A stretch of 64,000 nt of DNA from Colwellia sp. RSH04 (GCF_003545765.1 NZ_QXIO01000004.1:368743-432742), one strand, 5' to 3'; positions 27,308 through 39,847 are shown, counted from the stretch's first letter. The notes: generated by a model not told the origin, from the letters alone. Numbers and translations are program-made.

Positions 27308-27645
27308 ATTTTTTCTAACTGTTGATTTATTTCATTGTTATCTAGCTGATCAATTCCTGACTTTACCATAACAACTATGTCTATATCAGGTAAATTGTGT
27401 TGATTTAACCGAAAACTTTCTCTAACTAGTCTTTTTATTCTATTTCTTTGAACCGCTAATTTAACGCGTTTTTTGGCTATTGCTAAACCCAAACGGTTAT
27501 TTGGTGCATCAGATGAGTTTTTATCACTTGGGGTAATAAGTAGAGTAAAGTGGTGAGAACCATAACGAGTAGGCTTAGAAAATACTCGTTGAAAATGACC
27601 GGGAGTCAACAAACGTGACTCCCGATTAAATTTATAAGTAACCAT
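27274..27645 (-). CDS. rnpA: Ribonuclease P protein component
   Basis: Protein subunit of RNase P, 123 residues, which binds tRNA precursor leaders and the catalytic RNA. The conserved basic RNR motif is seen as [14 protein letters not shown]. Overlaps yidD at its 3' end and follows rpmH, the standard order. Confidence 0.96.
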   Translation of the reverse strand: MVTYKFNRESRLLTPGHFQRVFSKPTRYGSHHFTLLITPSDKNSSDAPNNRLGLAIAKKRVKLAVQRNRIKRLVRESFRLNQHNLPDIDIVVMVKSGIDQLDNNEINQQLEKIWRKINQRHKK

Positions 27646-27685
27646 TACTAGGCTAGCTTATTATATTCTAAGATAAGAATATGTA

Positions 27686-27820
27686 TTAAGCGCTTAGGCT
27701 TGCGCGGCCTTTAGCACGGCGACGAGCTAAAACAGCACGACCGTTTTTAGTTGCCATGCGAGCACGGAATCCGTGGTTACGCTTACGTTTTAATACGCTA
27801 GGTTGAAATGTTCTTTTCAT
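27686..27820 (-). CDS. rpmH: 50S ribosomal protein bL34
   Basis: A 44-residue, very basic ribosomal protein beginning [14 protein letters not shown] and ending LSA. The open frame extends 17 codons upstream, but the true start is the ATG at 27820, because all bL34 proteins start MKRT. First gene of the operon divergent from dnaA. Confidence 0.97.
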   Translation of the reverse strand: MKRTFQPSVLKRKRNHGFRARMATKNGRAVLARRRAKGRASLSA

Positions 27821-28324
27821 TACGCTAATCCGTCGGTTGTTGTTGCCCTGGCAAAACAGCCGTTTGAGCACACAGGTCTAAAAAAAGAGGCCGAATATTA
27901 ATGCGTGTTAGCCTATTTGTCAATCATTAATCGTTTCTATTTTATAATAAATGATCCTTTTTTATGGATCTTTTCGATCTTCCTTTAATTGAAGATCGTA
28001 TATTTACTCACAGTTTTATAACAATAGCGTCTTGTTTTGAATTCTCTTTATTCAATTATGTTATCAATTTTTGCTTTTATGGTTGGTTTCTCTATTTCTT
28101 TATTCGCTTAAGGCCATTATTCATGCATTATTTATGACTTTATCTTAAAAAATTGATAATAACACAAAAGTCATATTGCACTTGTGGATAACTCAATAGA
28201 TAATAGCTAAATATATTAATAATCATATCATGTGTTCCGTTTATTCCCCTCAGTGAGTACGGTTTTTTATTCGACTATTTGTTATTAGTCGCTTTGATAT
28301 TATTAAACGTTTTTGGAGTTTTGG
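27821..28324. promoter_or_regulatory. Divergent rpmH-dnaA control region
   Basis: About 500 AT-rich bases between the divergent genes. Four GATC sites cluster at 27950-28000, and a perfect DnaA box lies at 28183. This would allow DnaA autoregulation and SeqA/Dam effects on dnaA transcription. No gene is seen. Confidence 0.7.
28183..28191 (-). promoter_or_regulatory. DnaA box TTATCCACA upstream of dnaA
   Basis: Perfect box on the - strand, about 140 bases before the dnaA start. It suggests autorepression, as known in E. coli. Confidence 0.75.
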
Positions 28325-29716
28325 TTGGACCTTTCACCTTGGCAGCGATGCCTTTCTATTTTACAAGAAGAGTTGCCTGCTCAGCAATTTAGTATGTGGA
28401 TTCGTCCTTTACAGTGTGTAATAACTGATAATGTCATGACATTGTATGCACCAAATCGTTTTGTATTGGATTGGGTACGTGATAAATATGTAAATCGTAT
28501 CAATGAGTTAGTTACACTTAATGATACTGATAATCCATTATTATTACGTTTTGATGTTGGTAGTAAACCTATAGCATCGATTAGTTCAGAATCAGGAAAG
28601 CCAAGCTCTGTTGCTCCATCAACAGGATCATCAATGTTTGCTCAGTCAAACAACAACGATCCTAAGCGTAAAGAAACTGAAAGCAATCTACCCAAAAAAA
28701 CCAATGTACGAGTTAACTACACTTTTGATAATTTTGTTGAGGGTAAATCAAATCAGTTAGCCAGAGCTGCTGCTTCACAAGTTGCTGATAATCCGGGTGC
28801 TGCTTATAATCCTTTGTTTATATATGGTGGAACTGGTTTAGGTAAAACACATTTACTTCATGCTGTCGGTAATGGCATTTTATTGAATAAACCTAATGCC
28901 AAGATTGCTTACATGCATTCTGAGCGCTTCGTTCAAGATATGGTGAGAGCATTGCAAAATAATGCGATGGAAAAGTTTAAACATTACTACCGTAGTGTTG
29001 ATGCTTTACTTATTGATGACATTCAATTCTTTGCTGGCAAAGAGCGTACACAAGAAGAATTTTTCCATACTTTTAATGCTTTACTAGAAGGAAATCAACA
29101 GATTATCCTTACAAGTGATCGTTACCCTAAAGAAATAGATGGCGTTGATGATAGGCTTAAATCTCGCTTTGGTTGGGGATTAACGCTTGCTATTGAACCA
29201 CCTGAACTTGAAACACGCGTTGCTATTTTAAAACGCAAAGCTGAAGAAAGTCATATTAACCTAGCTGATGAAGTCGCTTTCTTTATAGCCAAACGTTTAC
29301 GTTCAAATGTTAGAGAGCTTGAAGGGGCACTTAACCGTGTTATTGCTAATGCCAATTTTACTGGGCGTGCAATCACCATTGATTTTGTTAGAGAAGCTTT
29401 ACGAGATTTATTAGCGTTGCAAGATAAACTTGTTACTATTGATAATATTCAACGTACTGTTGCAGAATATTATAAAATTAAAGTCGCTGACTTACTGTCT
29501 AAACGAAGAAATCGATCTGTTGCTAGACCAAGACAAATTGCCATGGCATTATCTAAAGAATTAACGAATCACAGTTTACCGGAAATTGGAGATGCCTTTG
29601 GCGGCAGAGACCATACAACTGTGCTTCATGCTTGTCGTAAAGTTAAGTCTTTGCGTGAAGAAACGCATGATATAAAAGAAGATTATTCTAATTTGATTAG
29701 AACCCTTTCTTCATAA
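28325..29716 (+). CDS. dnaA: Chromosomal replication initiator DnaA
   Basis: Initiator ATPase, 463 residues from the chosen start. Domain I opens [16 protein letters not shown]. The AAA+ domain has Walker A GGTGLGKT (168-175) and Walker B LLIDDIQF. The C-terminal box-binding signature [15 protein letters not shown] is intact. I chose the TTG at 28325: GGAG lies 6 bases upstream, and the N-terminus then aligns residue for residue with E. coli DnaA. An in-frame TTG at 28313 would overlap the GGAG itself. A rare TTG start may limit DnaA synthesis. Confidence 0.96.
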   Translation: MDLSPWQRCLSILQEELPAQQFSMWIRPLQCVITDNVMTLYAPNRFVLDWVRDKYVNRINELVTLNDTDNPLLLRFDVGSKPIASISSESGKPSSVAPSTGSSMFAQSNNNDPKRKETESNLPKKTNVRVNYTFDNFVEGKSNQLARAAASQVADNPGAAYNPLFIYGGTGLGKTHLLHAVGNGILLNKPNAKIAYMHSERFVQDMVRALQNNAMEKFKHYYRSVDALLIDDIQFFAGKERTQEEFFHTFNALLEGNQQIILTSDRYPKEIDGVDDRLKSRFGWGLTLAIEPPELETRVAILKRKAEESHINLADEVAFFIAKRLRSNVRELEGALNRVIANANFTGRAITIDFVREALRDLLALQDKLVTIDNIQRTVAEYYKIKVADLLSKRRNRSVARPRQIAMALSKELTNHSLPEIGDAFGGRDHTTVLHACRKVKSLREETHDIKEDYSNLIRTLSS

Positions 29717-29748
29717 TAATAATGTTCAATGCTTAAGTAGGTAAAAGA

Positions 29749-30852
29749 ATGAAGTTTTCATTAAATAGGGAATTATTACTAAAGCCATTACTTTTAGTCT
29801 CTGGTGCAGTAGAAAGAAAAAGTACGCTGCCAATTCTAGGTAATATACTTTTCGATGTTAGTGAGCAATCACTAACTTTAACTGCAACCGATCTTGAACT
29901 TGAAATGGTTTCGTATGCTGAAATTCATAATGAAGGGTCAGACGGTAAAATAACTATACCAGCAAGAAAGTTGCTTGATATTTGTAAAAGCTTACCTGAC
30001 AGTTCAAACATTACTTTCACGACAGAAGGAGAGTCTGTCATTCTTGCTTCAGGAAGAAGTCGTTACTCTCTTTCTACTTTATCTGCCACAGACTTTCCAA
30101 ATATTGAAGAGTGGAAGGGTGATGTTGAATTTAAATTAATGAAATCAGAATTACTTCGTTTAATTGAAAGCACTCATTTCTCTATGGCTAACCAAGATGT
30201 TCGTTATTATCTAAATGGCATGTCAATAGAGTGTGAAGGAAACGAAATAAGATCTGTAGCCACTGATGGACATAGGCTAGCTATTTGTAAAATAGCTAAT
30301 GAAAGCCTTACATTACCTGCAAGGCAAGTAATTGTGCCTCGAAAAGGTATTTTAGAAATCATTAGACTTTTAAACCCTGTTGATGAAGAAATACAAGTCT
30401 TTTTAGGTTCAAATCATATACGTATTGTCGATACAGAGTTCTCTTTTACTAGTAAATTAGTCGATGGTCGATTCCCTGATTATCGACGTGTTTTACCACG
30501 TAATGGCGATAAGGTTTTTGCGACTAATAAAGATGAACTTAAACAAGTTTTATCACGCGCTTCTATTTTATCAAATGAAAAGTTTAAAGGGGTACGTTTA
30601 AATTTTTCAAATTCTTTATTAAAAATAACTGCTAACAACCCCGAACAGGAGCAAGCAGAAGAGGAGTTAGAAATTAACTTCCCTTATGATGATCTAGAAA
30701 TTGGTTTTAATGTTAGTTATGTCCTTGACGTGCTTAATGCTGTTAAAGATGAAGATGTTAAGTTTACTCTAGCTGATGCGAATAGTAGTGTGGTTATTGA
30801 AGGTGCTAATTCAGGTGAAGCATTGTATGTAGTTATGCCCATGAGGCTTTAA
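29749..30852 (+). CDS. dnaN: DNA polymerase III beta sliding clamp
   Basis: Clamp protein of 367 residues, three repeated clamp folds, opening MKFSLNRELLLKPLLLVSG and ending VVMPMRL, both typical. Forms a ring that tethers Pol III and loads Hda for DnaA inactivation. It follows dnaA by 32 bases in the dnaA-dnaN-recF-gyrB operon. Confidence 0.97.
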   Translation: MKFSLNRELLLKPLLLVSGAVERKSTLPILGNILFDVSEQSLTLTATDLELEMVSYAEIHNEGSDGKITIPARKLLDICKSLPDSSNITFTTEGESVILASGRSRYSLSTLSATDFPNIEEWKGDVEFKLMKSELLRLIESTHFSMANQDVRYYLNGMSIECEGNEIRSVATDGHRLAICKIANESLTLPARQVIVPRKGILEIIRLLNPVDEEIQVFLGSNHIRIVDTEFSFTSKLVDGRFPDYRRVLPRNGDKVFATNKDELKQVLSRASILSNEKFKGVRLNFSNSLLKITANNPEQEQAEEELEINFPYDDLEIGFNVSYVLDVLNAVKDEDVKFTLADANSSVVIEGANSGEALYVVMPMRL

Positions 30853-30860
30853 CTTTTTTA

Positions 30861-31991
30861 ATGAGTGTAGTTAATTTTGTTACTGATAATTTTAGGAACC
30901 TAGTTTCTGCGCAAATAGATTTACACCCTAAGCTCAATTTTTTTATTGGCAAAAATGGAAGTGGTAAGAGTAGCTTGCTAGAGGCACTTTTCTTCCTCGG
31001 TCATGGTAAGTCTTTTAGAACAACAAAGTTAGATCATATAGTTTCTTTTGCACATGACAATTTTGTTGTTAGTGCTAAAGACAGTAATGATACACAAATA
31101 GGGTTAAGTAAAAACGTTGTAAGTCAAACCACCAAGCTTAAGTTAAACGGTGATGTTACTAAAAAACTTTCTAATTTGGTTGAAAATTTTGCAGTTCAAA
31201 TAGTTACCCCAGAAAGTTTTAAGCTTTTTTTTGGTGGACCTAAAGAGCGAAGAAAGTTTGTAGATTTAGGTATGTTTCACGTGAAACATGAGTTCATTCC
31301 TTTATGGCGTCATTTTAATCAGATATTAAAGCAGAGAAATGCCGCAATAAGAAATAGATATACTAAAGAAGAAATGGTGTATTGGAATACAGCTTTTACA
31401 GAAGCTGCTATATCAGTGGCTAATTGTAGGCGAGTATATATTGATTCACTCGAGAGTGAATTAAATAATATGCTAGCATTGTTACTTCCAGATTTATCTG
31501 ACCAAGTAACCATTCAGTATTTACATGGCTGGCCTAAGAATAGGGACCTGTTAGATTGTATAGAACAAGGATACGACAGAGAGTTTCAACAAGGTTACTC
31601 ACTTTATGGAGCTCATAAATTTGATCTAAAATTCATGTTTGGTAAACATGCAATAGAAGCATGTCTATCAAGAGGGCAACAAAAGTTGTTTTTATTGGCT
31701 TTAACTTTTGCTCAAGCTAAATTAATTGAAAAAGTTAAGCGACTAAAACCAATTTTATTAATTGATGATATTGGTGCAGAATTAGATGTTAATTCAAGAA
31801 CTGTATTAGCAGATACAATTTTGCAGATGAACTGCCAAGCAGTTATCACTGCAATTGACGAAAAGATGATTAAGCCATTTATTGTTAATTTTTGTAGTGC
31901 AAATAATGATGGTAAACAGCAAAAATTTAAAATGTTTCACGTGGAACATGGTAAAGTTTATGCTAGAAATGAAATAAAAATGAGTGAATAG
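30861..31991 (+). CDS. recF: DNA replication and repair protein RecF
   Basis: SMC-like ATPase of 376 residues that helps load RecA at gaps. Walker A is GKNGSGKSS (near residue 30), the ABC signature LSRGQQKLFLLAL, and Walker B ILLIDDIGAELD. Two parS sequences lie in frame and encode MFHVKH and MFHVEH. The second is in a C-terminal tail past the Walker B domain. It starts 8 bases after dnaN. Confidence 0.95.
   Translation: MSVVNFVTDNFRNLVSAQIDLHPKLNFFIGKNGSGKSSLLEALFFLGHGKSFRTTKLDHIVSFAHDNFVVSAKDSNDTQIGLSKNVVSQTTKLKLNGDVTKKLSNLVENFAVQIVTPESFKLFFGGPKERRKFVDLGMFHVKHEFIPLWRHFNQILKQRNAAIRNRYTKEEMVYWNTAFTEAAISVANCRRVYIDSLESELNNMLALLLPDLSDQVTIQYLHGWPKNRDLLDCIEQGYDREFQQGYSLYGAHKFDLKFMFGKHAIEACLSRGQQKLFLLALTFAQAKLIEKVKRLKPILLIDDIGAELDVNSRTVLADTILQMNCQAVITAIDEKMIKPFIVNFCSANNDGKQQKFKMFHVEHGKVYARNEIKMSE
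31273..31288. promoter_or_regulatory. parS site, perfect palindrome, inside recF
   Basis: TGTTTCACGTGAAACA is the exact 16-bp parS consensus bound by ParB. It is within the recF reading frame (MFHVKH), about 12 kb from parB and 8.5 kb from oriC. Confidence 0.92.
31933..31948. promoter_or_regulatory. parS site, near-perfect, inside recF 3' end
   Basis: TGTTTCACGTGGAACA; its reverse complement TGTTCCACGTGAAACA is a known functional parS variant. It encodes MFHVEH in RecF, 660 bases after the first site. Confidence 0.88.
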
Positions 31992-34436
<2,445 letters not shown>

Positions 34437-34457
34437 TTCATATAAGCGAAATATGAT

Positions 34458-34487
34458 GCCCGGTCTTAAAAAAACCGGGCTTTTTTG
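34458..34487 (+). terminator. Rho-independent terminator of dnaA-gyrB operon
   Basis: Stem GCCCGGT/ACCGGGC with a 9-base A-rich loop and a run of six T, about 20 bases after the gyrB stop. Confidence 0.92.
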
Positions 34488-34574
34488 CTATTAACATAAT
34501 GCAAACAAAATAGATTAAATACTCTACAGTGTTATAATCTGACAAGAATATAAATAACGGCGAAATTGATACAG

Positions 34575-35498
34575 ATGACAAATTTCAACATAAAAACATT
34601 CCAAGGCCTTATCTTGCAGTTGCAAGATTACTGGTCAAGACAAGGCTGCGTAATCGTACAGCCATTAGATTTAGAAGTAGGTGCAGGAACATTTCACCCG
34701 ATGACGTTCTTACGTTCAATTGGTCCTGAGCCAATGAGCAGTGCCTATGTGCAACCATGTCGAAGACCTACTGATGGACGATATGGTGAGAATCCAAATA
34801 GATTGCAGCATTACTATCAATTTCAAGTTATGTTAAAACCATCGCCGAAAAACATACAGCAGTTATATTTAGACTCTTTAGAAGAGCTAGGTATTGATAC
34901 ATTGGTACACGACATAAGGTTCGTTGAAGATAACTGGGAGTCACCAACCTTAGGTGCGTGGGGCTTAGGTTGGGAAGTTTGGCTAAATGGCATGGAAATT
35001 ACGCAATTTACGTATTTCCAACAAGTCGGTGGATTAGAATGCGCGCCAGTTACCGGTGAGATTACTTATGGTCTTGAACGTTTAGCTATGTATATTCAAA
35101 ATGTAGATAGTATTTATGATCTTGTTTGGACAGACGGTCCAATGGGAACCGTATACTATCGCGATGTGTTCCACCAAAACGAAGTTGAACAATCAACATA
35201 TAACTTTGAACATGCTGATGTAGAGGCTTTGTTTAAACAATTTGACCAGTGTGAAAAAGACAGTGAAAAGTTGATTGCAGCCAACTTACCATTACCTGCT
35301 TATGAACAAGTGATGAAAGCTTCGCATGCATTTAATTTATTAGACGCAAGGCATGCAATATCAGTGACTGAAAGGCAACGCTACATATTACGCGTTAGAG
35401 CTTTATCTAAAGCCTGTGCAGAAGCATATTATCAAAAACGTGAAGAACTAGGTTTTCCACTGTGCAAAAATACTCAAGAAGAAAAAGGAGCTAAATAA
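34575..35498 (+). CDS. glyQ: Glycyl-tRNA synthetase alpha subunit
   Basis: Catalytic subunit of tetrameric glycyl-tRNA synthetase, 307 residues. Conserved [13 protein letters not shown] and [14 protein letters not shown] blocks are present. I chose the ATG at 34575 because E. coli GlyQ begins equivalently; a TTG nine bases upstream is in frame. The stop overlaps the glyS start region (TAATG), indicating coupling. Confidence 0.96.
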   Translation: MTNFNIKTFQGLILQLQDYWSRQGCVIVQPLDLEVGAGTFHPMTFLRSIGPEPMSSAYVQPCRRPTDGRYGENPNRLQHYYQFQVMLKPSPKNIQQLYLDSLEELGIDTLVHDIRFVEDNWESPTLGAWGLGWEVWLNGMEITQFTYFQQVGGLECAPVTGEITYGLERLAMYIQNVDSIYDLVWTDGPMGTVYYRDVFHQNEVEQSTYNFEHADVEALFKQFDQCEKDSEKLIAANLPLPAYEQVMKASHAFNLLDARHAISVTERQRYILRVRALSKACAEAYYQKREELGFPLCKNTQEEKGAK

Positions 35499-37564
35499 TG
35501 ACTACAGAAACACTCCTTATTGAGCTAGGTACTGAAGAGTTACCACCAAAATCATTAACAAAACTTGCTATCGCATTTCATGATGGAATTAAAAGCCAAC
35601 TAGATAAAGCGGCTTTACCATATGAAGCGATCACTTGGTATGCATCACCTCGACGTTTAGCTGTTGAAGTAAAAGCCCTGAAAGCGAAACAAGAAGACAA
35701 GCAAGTAGAAAAGCGCGGTCCAGCTGTTAATGTTGCGTTCGACGAACAAGGTAAGCCAAGTAAAGCAGCAGAAGGTTGGGCACGTTCAAATGGCATAACA
35801 GTTGATCAAGCCGAAAGACTTGTCACAGATAAAGGCGAATGGCTATTACATAAAGCAAATGTTGCAGGTAAAACTGTAGAAGAAATAGTACCTGACATTG
35901 TTAGTTCATCACTGACTAAACTGCCTATACCAAAGCCAATGAGGTGGGGAAGTGCGCGTACTCAATTTATTAGACCAGTACACACATTAACTATTATGTA
36001 CGGTAGTAATATTCTGCCATGTGAAACATTAGGTGTTAATTCTGATAACAAAATCCAAGGTCACCGTTTTCATCAAAAAGATATAGTAACCTTAACTCAT
36101 GCCGACGAATATATAGCAACACTGAATAATGCTTACGTTATTGCAGACTTTGCCGAAAGAAAAGCAAAAATTGTTGAACAAATAAAACAAGCGGCAGATA
36201 AAATCAATGCAGTGCCGTTACTTGACGAAGAGTTACTTGAAGAAGTAACAGCGTTAGTTGAATGGCCTGTTACATTGGTTGGTACTTTTGATGAAGAGTT
36301 TCTTAATGTACCGGCTGAGCCATTAATATACTCGATGAAAGATCATCAAAAATATTTTCCGGTAACAAACAAAGCAGGTGATTTACTCAATAAGTTTATT
36401 TTTGTTGCGAATATAGAATCTAAAGACCCTCAACAAGTGATATTTGGTAATGAAAAAGTTATCAGACCAAGATTAGCTGATGCAGAGTTTTTCTATAAAA
36501 CAGATAAGAAACAACGCTTATCAGATCGATTAGATAAGTTAGAGAATGTTTTATTTCAGAAGCAACTTGGCACAGTAAAAGATAAATCTGAACGTATAGC
36601 CTCGTTAAGTGAAACAATTGCAAAAACAATCAATGAAAATGCAGATGAAGCATATAGAGCAGGCTTATTGAGTAAAACCGATCTAATGACGGATATGGTA
36701 TTAGAATTTCCACAAGTACAAGGTACTATGGGTAAATACTATGCGAGACATGACGGTGAAAGTGAAGCAATAGCACAAGCACTTGAAGACCAGTATCGTC
36801 CACGATATTCAGGCGATAGTTTACCCGAGGCCAATATTGGTTGTGCAGTCGCAATTGCTGATAAAATTGACAGCTTAGTGGGGATCTTTGGTATAAACCA
36901 ACCACCTAAGGGTGATAAAGACCCATTTGCACTAAGAAGAGCAGCAATTGGTGTTATACGTATCATCATAGAAAAAGAGTTAAATATCGACCTTACAGCT
37001 CTTATAGAGAAAAGCATCAGTTTGTTCGGTGACAAGCTGAGCAATGATAATACTGCAAATGATGTTATAGAGTTTGTAATGGGTCGTTATAAAGCGTTCT
37101 ACCAAGAACAAGGTATCAGCGCAGATGTAATTCAAGCAGTAATGGCTAATAAACCAAGTGCACCTTTAGATTTCGACAAACGAATCAAAGCTGTAAGTTA
37201 TTTTAGAACATTGGACGCTGCGATAACTTTAGCTGCGGCTAATAAACGTGTTGGTAATATTCTGGCAAAATTCGATGGAGAGCTATACCAAAGCTTTAAA
37301 GTTGAATTAGCACAAGAGCAAGAAGAAAAAGACTTAGCTCAAGTGTTTTTTGACGTTAAAGAACGCGTAAACCCATTAATGGCATCAAAAGATTACCAAG
37401 GCGCATTGACGGAACTTGCTCAACTAAAAACACCTATCGATGTATTCTTTGATAATGTAATGGTTATGAGTGACGATGAAGCAGTAAAAATTAATCGCTT
37501 AACTTTACTTAATAAAATAAGAAATTGCTTCTTTGAAATAGCTGATATTTCTCAGCTTCAATAA
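35498..37564 (+). CDS. glyS: Glycyl-tRNA synthetase beta subunit
   Basis: The 688-residue beta subunit binds tRNA-Gly through HD-like and anticodon-binding domains. It opens LLIELGTEELPPK, the family signature. Its ATG overlaps the glyQ stop. GGAG sits just upstream in the end of glyQ. Confidence 0.96.
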   Translation: MTTETLLIELGTEELPPKSLTKLAIAFHDGIKSQLDKAALPYEAITWYASPRRLAVEVKALKAKQEDKQVEKRGPAVNVAFDEQGKPSKAAEGWARSNGITVDQAERLVTDKGEWLLHKANVAGKTVEEIVPDIVSSSLTKLPIPKPMRWGSARTQFIRPVHTLTIMYGSNILPCETLGVNSDNKIQGHRFHQKDIVTLTHADEYIATLNNAYVIADFAERKAKIVEQIKQAADKINAVPLLDEELLEEVTALVEWPVTLVGTFDEEFLNVPAEPLIYSMKDHQKYFPVTNKAGDLLNKFIFVANIESKDPQQVIFGNEKVIRPRLADAEFFYKTDKKQRLSDRLDKLENVLFQKQLGTVKDKSERIASLSETIAKTINENADEAYRAGLLSKTDLMTDMVLEFPQVQGTMGKYYARHDGESEAIAQALEDQYRPRYSGDSLPEANIGCAVAIADKIDSLVGIFGINQPPKGDKDPFALRRAAIGVIRIIIEKELNIDLTALIEKSISLFGDKLSNDNTANDVIEFVMGRYKAFYQEQGISADVIQAVMANKPSAPLDFDKRIKAVSYFRTLDAAITLAAANKRVGNILAKFDGELYQSFKVELAQEQEEKDLAQVFFDVKERVNPLMASKDYQGALTELAQLKTPIDVFFDNVMVMSDDEAVKINRLTLLNKIRNCFFEIADISQLQ

Positions 37565-37627
37565 TATAGCTGTAATACAATTATGTAAAAAAAGGGTATG
37601 GATACACGCACTCTTGAGTGAACTTGG

Positions 37628-37660
37628 AGCCGTTTTGTTGTAATAGCAAAGCGGCTTTTT
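37628..37660 (+). terminator. Rho-independent terminator of glyQS
   Basis: A 10-bp stem AGCCGTTTTG/CAAAGCGGCT (one G-U pair) followed by TTTTT, about 65 bases after glyS. Confidence 0.88.
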
Positions 37661-37772
37661 AGTTTAATACCATGACGTATAAAAAGGCTACTTAGAACGA
37701 CACAGGACTAAATGATTTTGAAGGGGTCTTTAGGGGGTTGGTGTGAATTCATAACTTCATAAATCTAGAACG

Positions 37773-37801
37773 AAAAAAAACACTGACCGTTATGATCAGT
37801 G
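37773..37801 (-). terminator. Terminator of the PEP-CTERM gene
   Basis: CACTGA/TCAGTG stem with a 9-base loop, followed on the - strand by eight U residues. It lies 32 bases past the PEP-CTERM stop. Confidence 0.8.
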
Positions 37802-37832
37802 CTTCAATATATTAATACTTTTTAAATCAAGC

Positions 37833-38441
37833 TTACTTTTTAAATTTACGCGAAGCCAATCCCATTAGACCTAAGGCGAAAATAACTAAAGTAGTAGGTT
37901 CTGGTACTTCTTGTGCAACTTCCCATCGAGTGAAAGCCATATAGTCAGCGTTATCACCATAATTTATAGAACCAGTCCAAGAAGGGACTGTAGAAACACG
38001 TGCGCCGTCACGGTGTGAATACCAAGCAGAGGTTACACTTTGACCATTAACTAGGTATGGTACCCAAAGCTCACAAAAGTTTGTGCTAGAAGAACCACCT
38101 GCGCCCCAATTACAGCTGAAAATATCGATTGGCTTAGATAAAAAGTCATATTCAACTCCACCAAGTACTACATTATCAACTAGAACCTGAGCAAATAATG
38201 CATCTAGCGCAGCTGTTGCTTCACTTTGCGTGTTAAAAGTAAATAGTGACTGATCGCATCCTTCGTACATACTCGAGCAAGAGTCTCCGAAAAATACATT
38301 ATACTCAACACCATTAAGCTGTACGCCATTCGCACTAACTAAGTTGCCATTCTCTATATTGTAGATTAACCCTGCGTTTGCAAGTCCACTAACGATCAAA
38401 GCAAAACTAGTTATTAAGCCTTTTAAAAAAAAATTTGTCAT
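37833..38441 (-). CDS. PEP-CTERM sorting-domain protein
   Basis: A secreted 202-residue protein. It has an N-terminal signal peptide and a C-terminal sorting tag: VPEPTTL, a hydrophobic helix, then the basic end SRKFKK. Such proteins are cut by an exosortase and exported to the envelope or biofilm matrix. The body has about five cysteines and many Gly/Ser/Asn, with no recognised domain. No exosortase is visible in the window. Function unknown. Confidence 0.85.
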   Translation of the reverse strand: MTNFFLKGLITSFALIVSGLANAGLIYNIENGNLVSANGVQLNGVEYNVFFGDSCSSMYEGCDQSLFTFNTQSEATAALDALFAQVLVDNVVLGGVEYDFLSKPIDIFSCNWGAGGSSSTNFCELWVPYLVNGQSVTSAWYSHRDGARVSTVPSWTGSINYGDNADYMAFTRWEVAQEVPEPTTLVIFALGLMGLASRKFKK

Positions 38442-38973
38442 TACGAGTTGTCCTTGGTAATACTTTCCATAAAGGATGGAAGGTATTCAAAAAATAAATG
38501 ATAAAATTATGGTGAGCAGGAATAATGCCAAGCAATTTAATTGTATAAAAAACAGTTGTTTATCGTTTAAAGTTAATTTGAATTTTGTGTTTTTGTAAAA
38601 TATCCTGACACCTTAATATATAAATAGATATGTTAAATGAGTGGTACTTTACTAGCTATAAAATAATCAATACTCACTTTATGTAAGCTAATAGAAAGTT
38701 ACTATTTAGTAGTTTAAATCTTATCGGTTTATCAAATTGGAATAGTTACAAAGAAGGTTATCACTTATATATATAGAAAGTAGTTATTCTAAGTTGACTC
38801 AATAGCATGATGGAATCATACCATTTATTAATGGGCTGAACTTAGTAAAAACCATCAGAATTAAAGCAATAAATTGTGCTAGATCAACAATAAAAAAAAG
38901 AGTAGGCGTATGGTGGTTATAGAAGATATATAAGGCGAATTAAATGAAAATTCGCAATATTAAGGAGGATAAA
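38442..38973. other. AT-rich intergenic region, no gene seen
   Basis: About 530 bases between divergent genes. No supported ORF, RNA or repeat is seen beyond general AT-richness. It presumably holds both promoters. A strong AAGGAGG ribosome-binding site for the next gene lies at 38963-38969. Confidence 0.6.
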
Positions 38974-39288
38974 ATGCCTAACAAAAAACTAGAGGTTGCC
39001 CTAAAAGAAAAGCAACAAGAGTTGGCAAAAAGAATCAATGCAATTGAAGCTGATTTTCACAAAGGTAGATCACAAGACTTTGCTGAACAAGCAACTGAAA
39101 CAGAAAATGATGATGTATTAGATGAAATACATCATGAAGCCAAAAGAGAGCTGCAATTAGTTAATGAAGCACTAATAAGATTAGAAAAAGGTGTATATGG
39201 ACATTGTAGCAGTTGCGATGAACCGATTAACCCAAAAAGATTAACAGCATTACCCTATACAACAACTTGTATAGATTGCGCAAACTAG
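38974..39288 (+). CDS. DksA/TraR-family C4 zinc-finger protein
   Basis: A 104-residue protein with an N-terminal coiled coil (about 4-70) and a C4 zinc finger (C78, C81, C99, C102). This is the small TraR/YbiI-like form of the DksA family, whose members can bind RNA polymerase through the secondary channel. The DksA DxxDxA tip motif is not present, so DksA-like regulation is uncertain. The start is set by AAGGAGG five bases upstream of this ATG; an earlier in-frame ATG at 38944 lacks a site. It may be stress-induced, an inference from family behaviour. Confidence 0.85.
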   Translation: MPNKKLEVALKEKQQELAKRINAIEADFHKGRSQDFAEQATETENDDVLDEIHHEAKRELQLVNEALIRLEKGVYGHCSSCDEPINPKRLTALPYTTTCIDCAN

Positions 39289-39297
39289 GAGTACTAC

Positions 39298-39549
39298 ATG
39301 ACTTTAGAAAAACATGACCTTCATCACGAGTTTCCAGAATACCATGATGAAATACATAACTTAAAAATGAACGATACTCACTTCGCACGCTTATTTACAG
39401 AATATCATGAAGTAAATCAAGAGGTTCATCGCATAGAACAAGGTGTTGAAAACACCAGTGATGAATATTTAGAAGGGAAAAAGAAAGAGCGACTTTTATT
39501 AAAAGATAAGTTACTTGTTATTATTAAGAAAAGTAAAGTAACGGCCTAA
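39298..39549 (+). CDS. YdcH family protein (DUF465)
   Basis: An 83-residue, highly charged, helical protein with the DUF465 pattern: HHEFPEYHDEIHNLKMNDTHF, then FTEYHEVNQEVHRIE and LKKERLLLKD-type ending. Function of the family is unknown. It follows the DksA-like gene by 9 bases with AGGAG just before the ATG, so the two are co-transcribed. Confidence 0.85.
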   Translation: MTLEKHDLHHEFPEYHDEIHNLKMNDTHFARLFTEYHEVNQEVHRIEQGVENTSDEYLEGKKKERLLLKDKLLVIIKKSKVTA

Positions 39550-39562
39550 TTAATTAGGCATC

Positions 39563-39613
39563 AAATTAACCATTCATTTACAGGCATGCGTAGGTGATTG
39601 GTTAATTTTTTTT
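39563..39613 (+). terminator. Terminator after the YdcH gene
   Basis: Arms AAATTAACCA/TGGTTAATTT separated by 26 bases, then a run of T to 39613. A separate self-complementary GCCTAATTAATTAGGC lies just before it at 39544. Between convergent ydcH and tusA. Confidence 0.6.
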
Positions 39614-39847
39614 AATGATATAAATGTATGGGCTTTGATCTACTTGTTTAAAGGTTAATTCATGATCCATAAAACGACAAAAACTGGGTATATCACGTGT
39701 TGTTGATGGGTCATCACACTGTACTAAAAGAGTTTCACCACTAGCAATTTTACGTATATTCATACGAACCATCATTACAGGCTCTGGGCATCTTAAGCCG
39801 ATAGCATCAAGGTTATGATCAGCTTTGGGTGTTAAGTCATTATTCAT
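39602..39847 (-). CDS. tusA: Sulfurtransferase TusA
   Basis: An 81-residue sulfur carrier that relays persulfide from IscS to TusBCD for 2-thiouridine in tRNA. The active cysteine is C20 in [22 protein letters not shown] and HEL also match E. coli. I chose the ATG giving 81 residues, the E. coli length; a TTG three codons upstream is in frame. Confidence 0.95.
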   Translation of the reverse strand: MNNDLTPKADHNLDAIGLRCPEPVMMVRMNIRKIASGETLLVQCDDPSTTRDIPSFCRFMDHELTFKQVDQSPYIYIIKKN

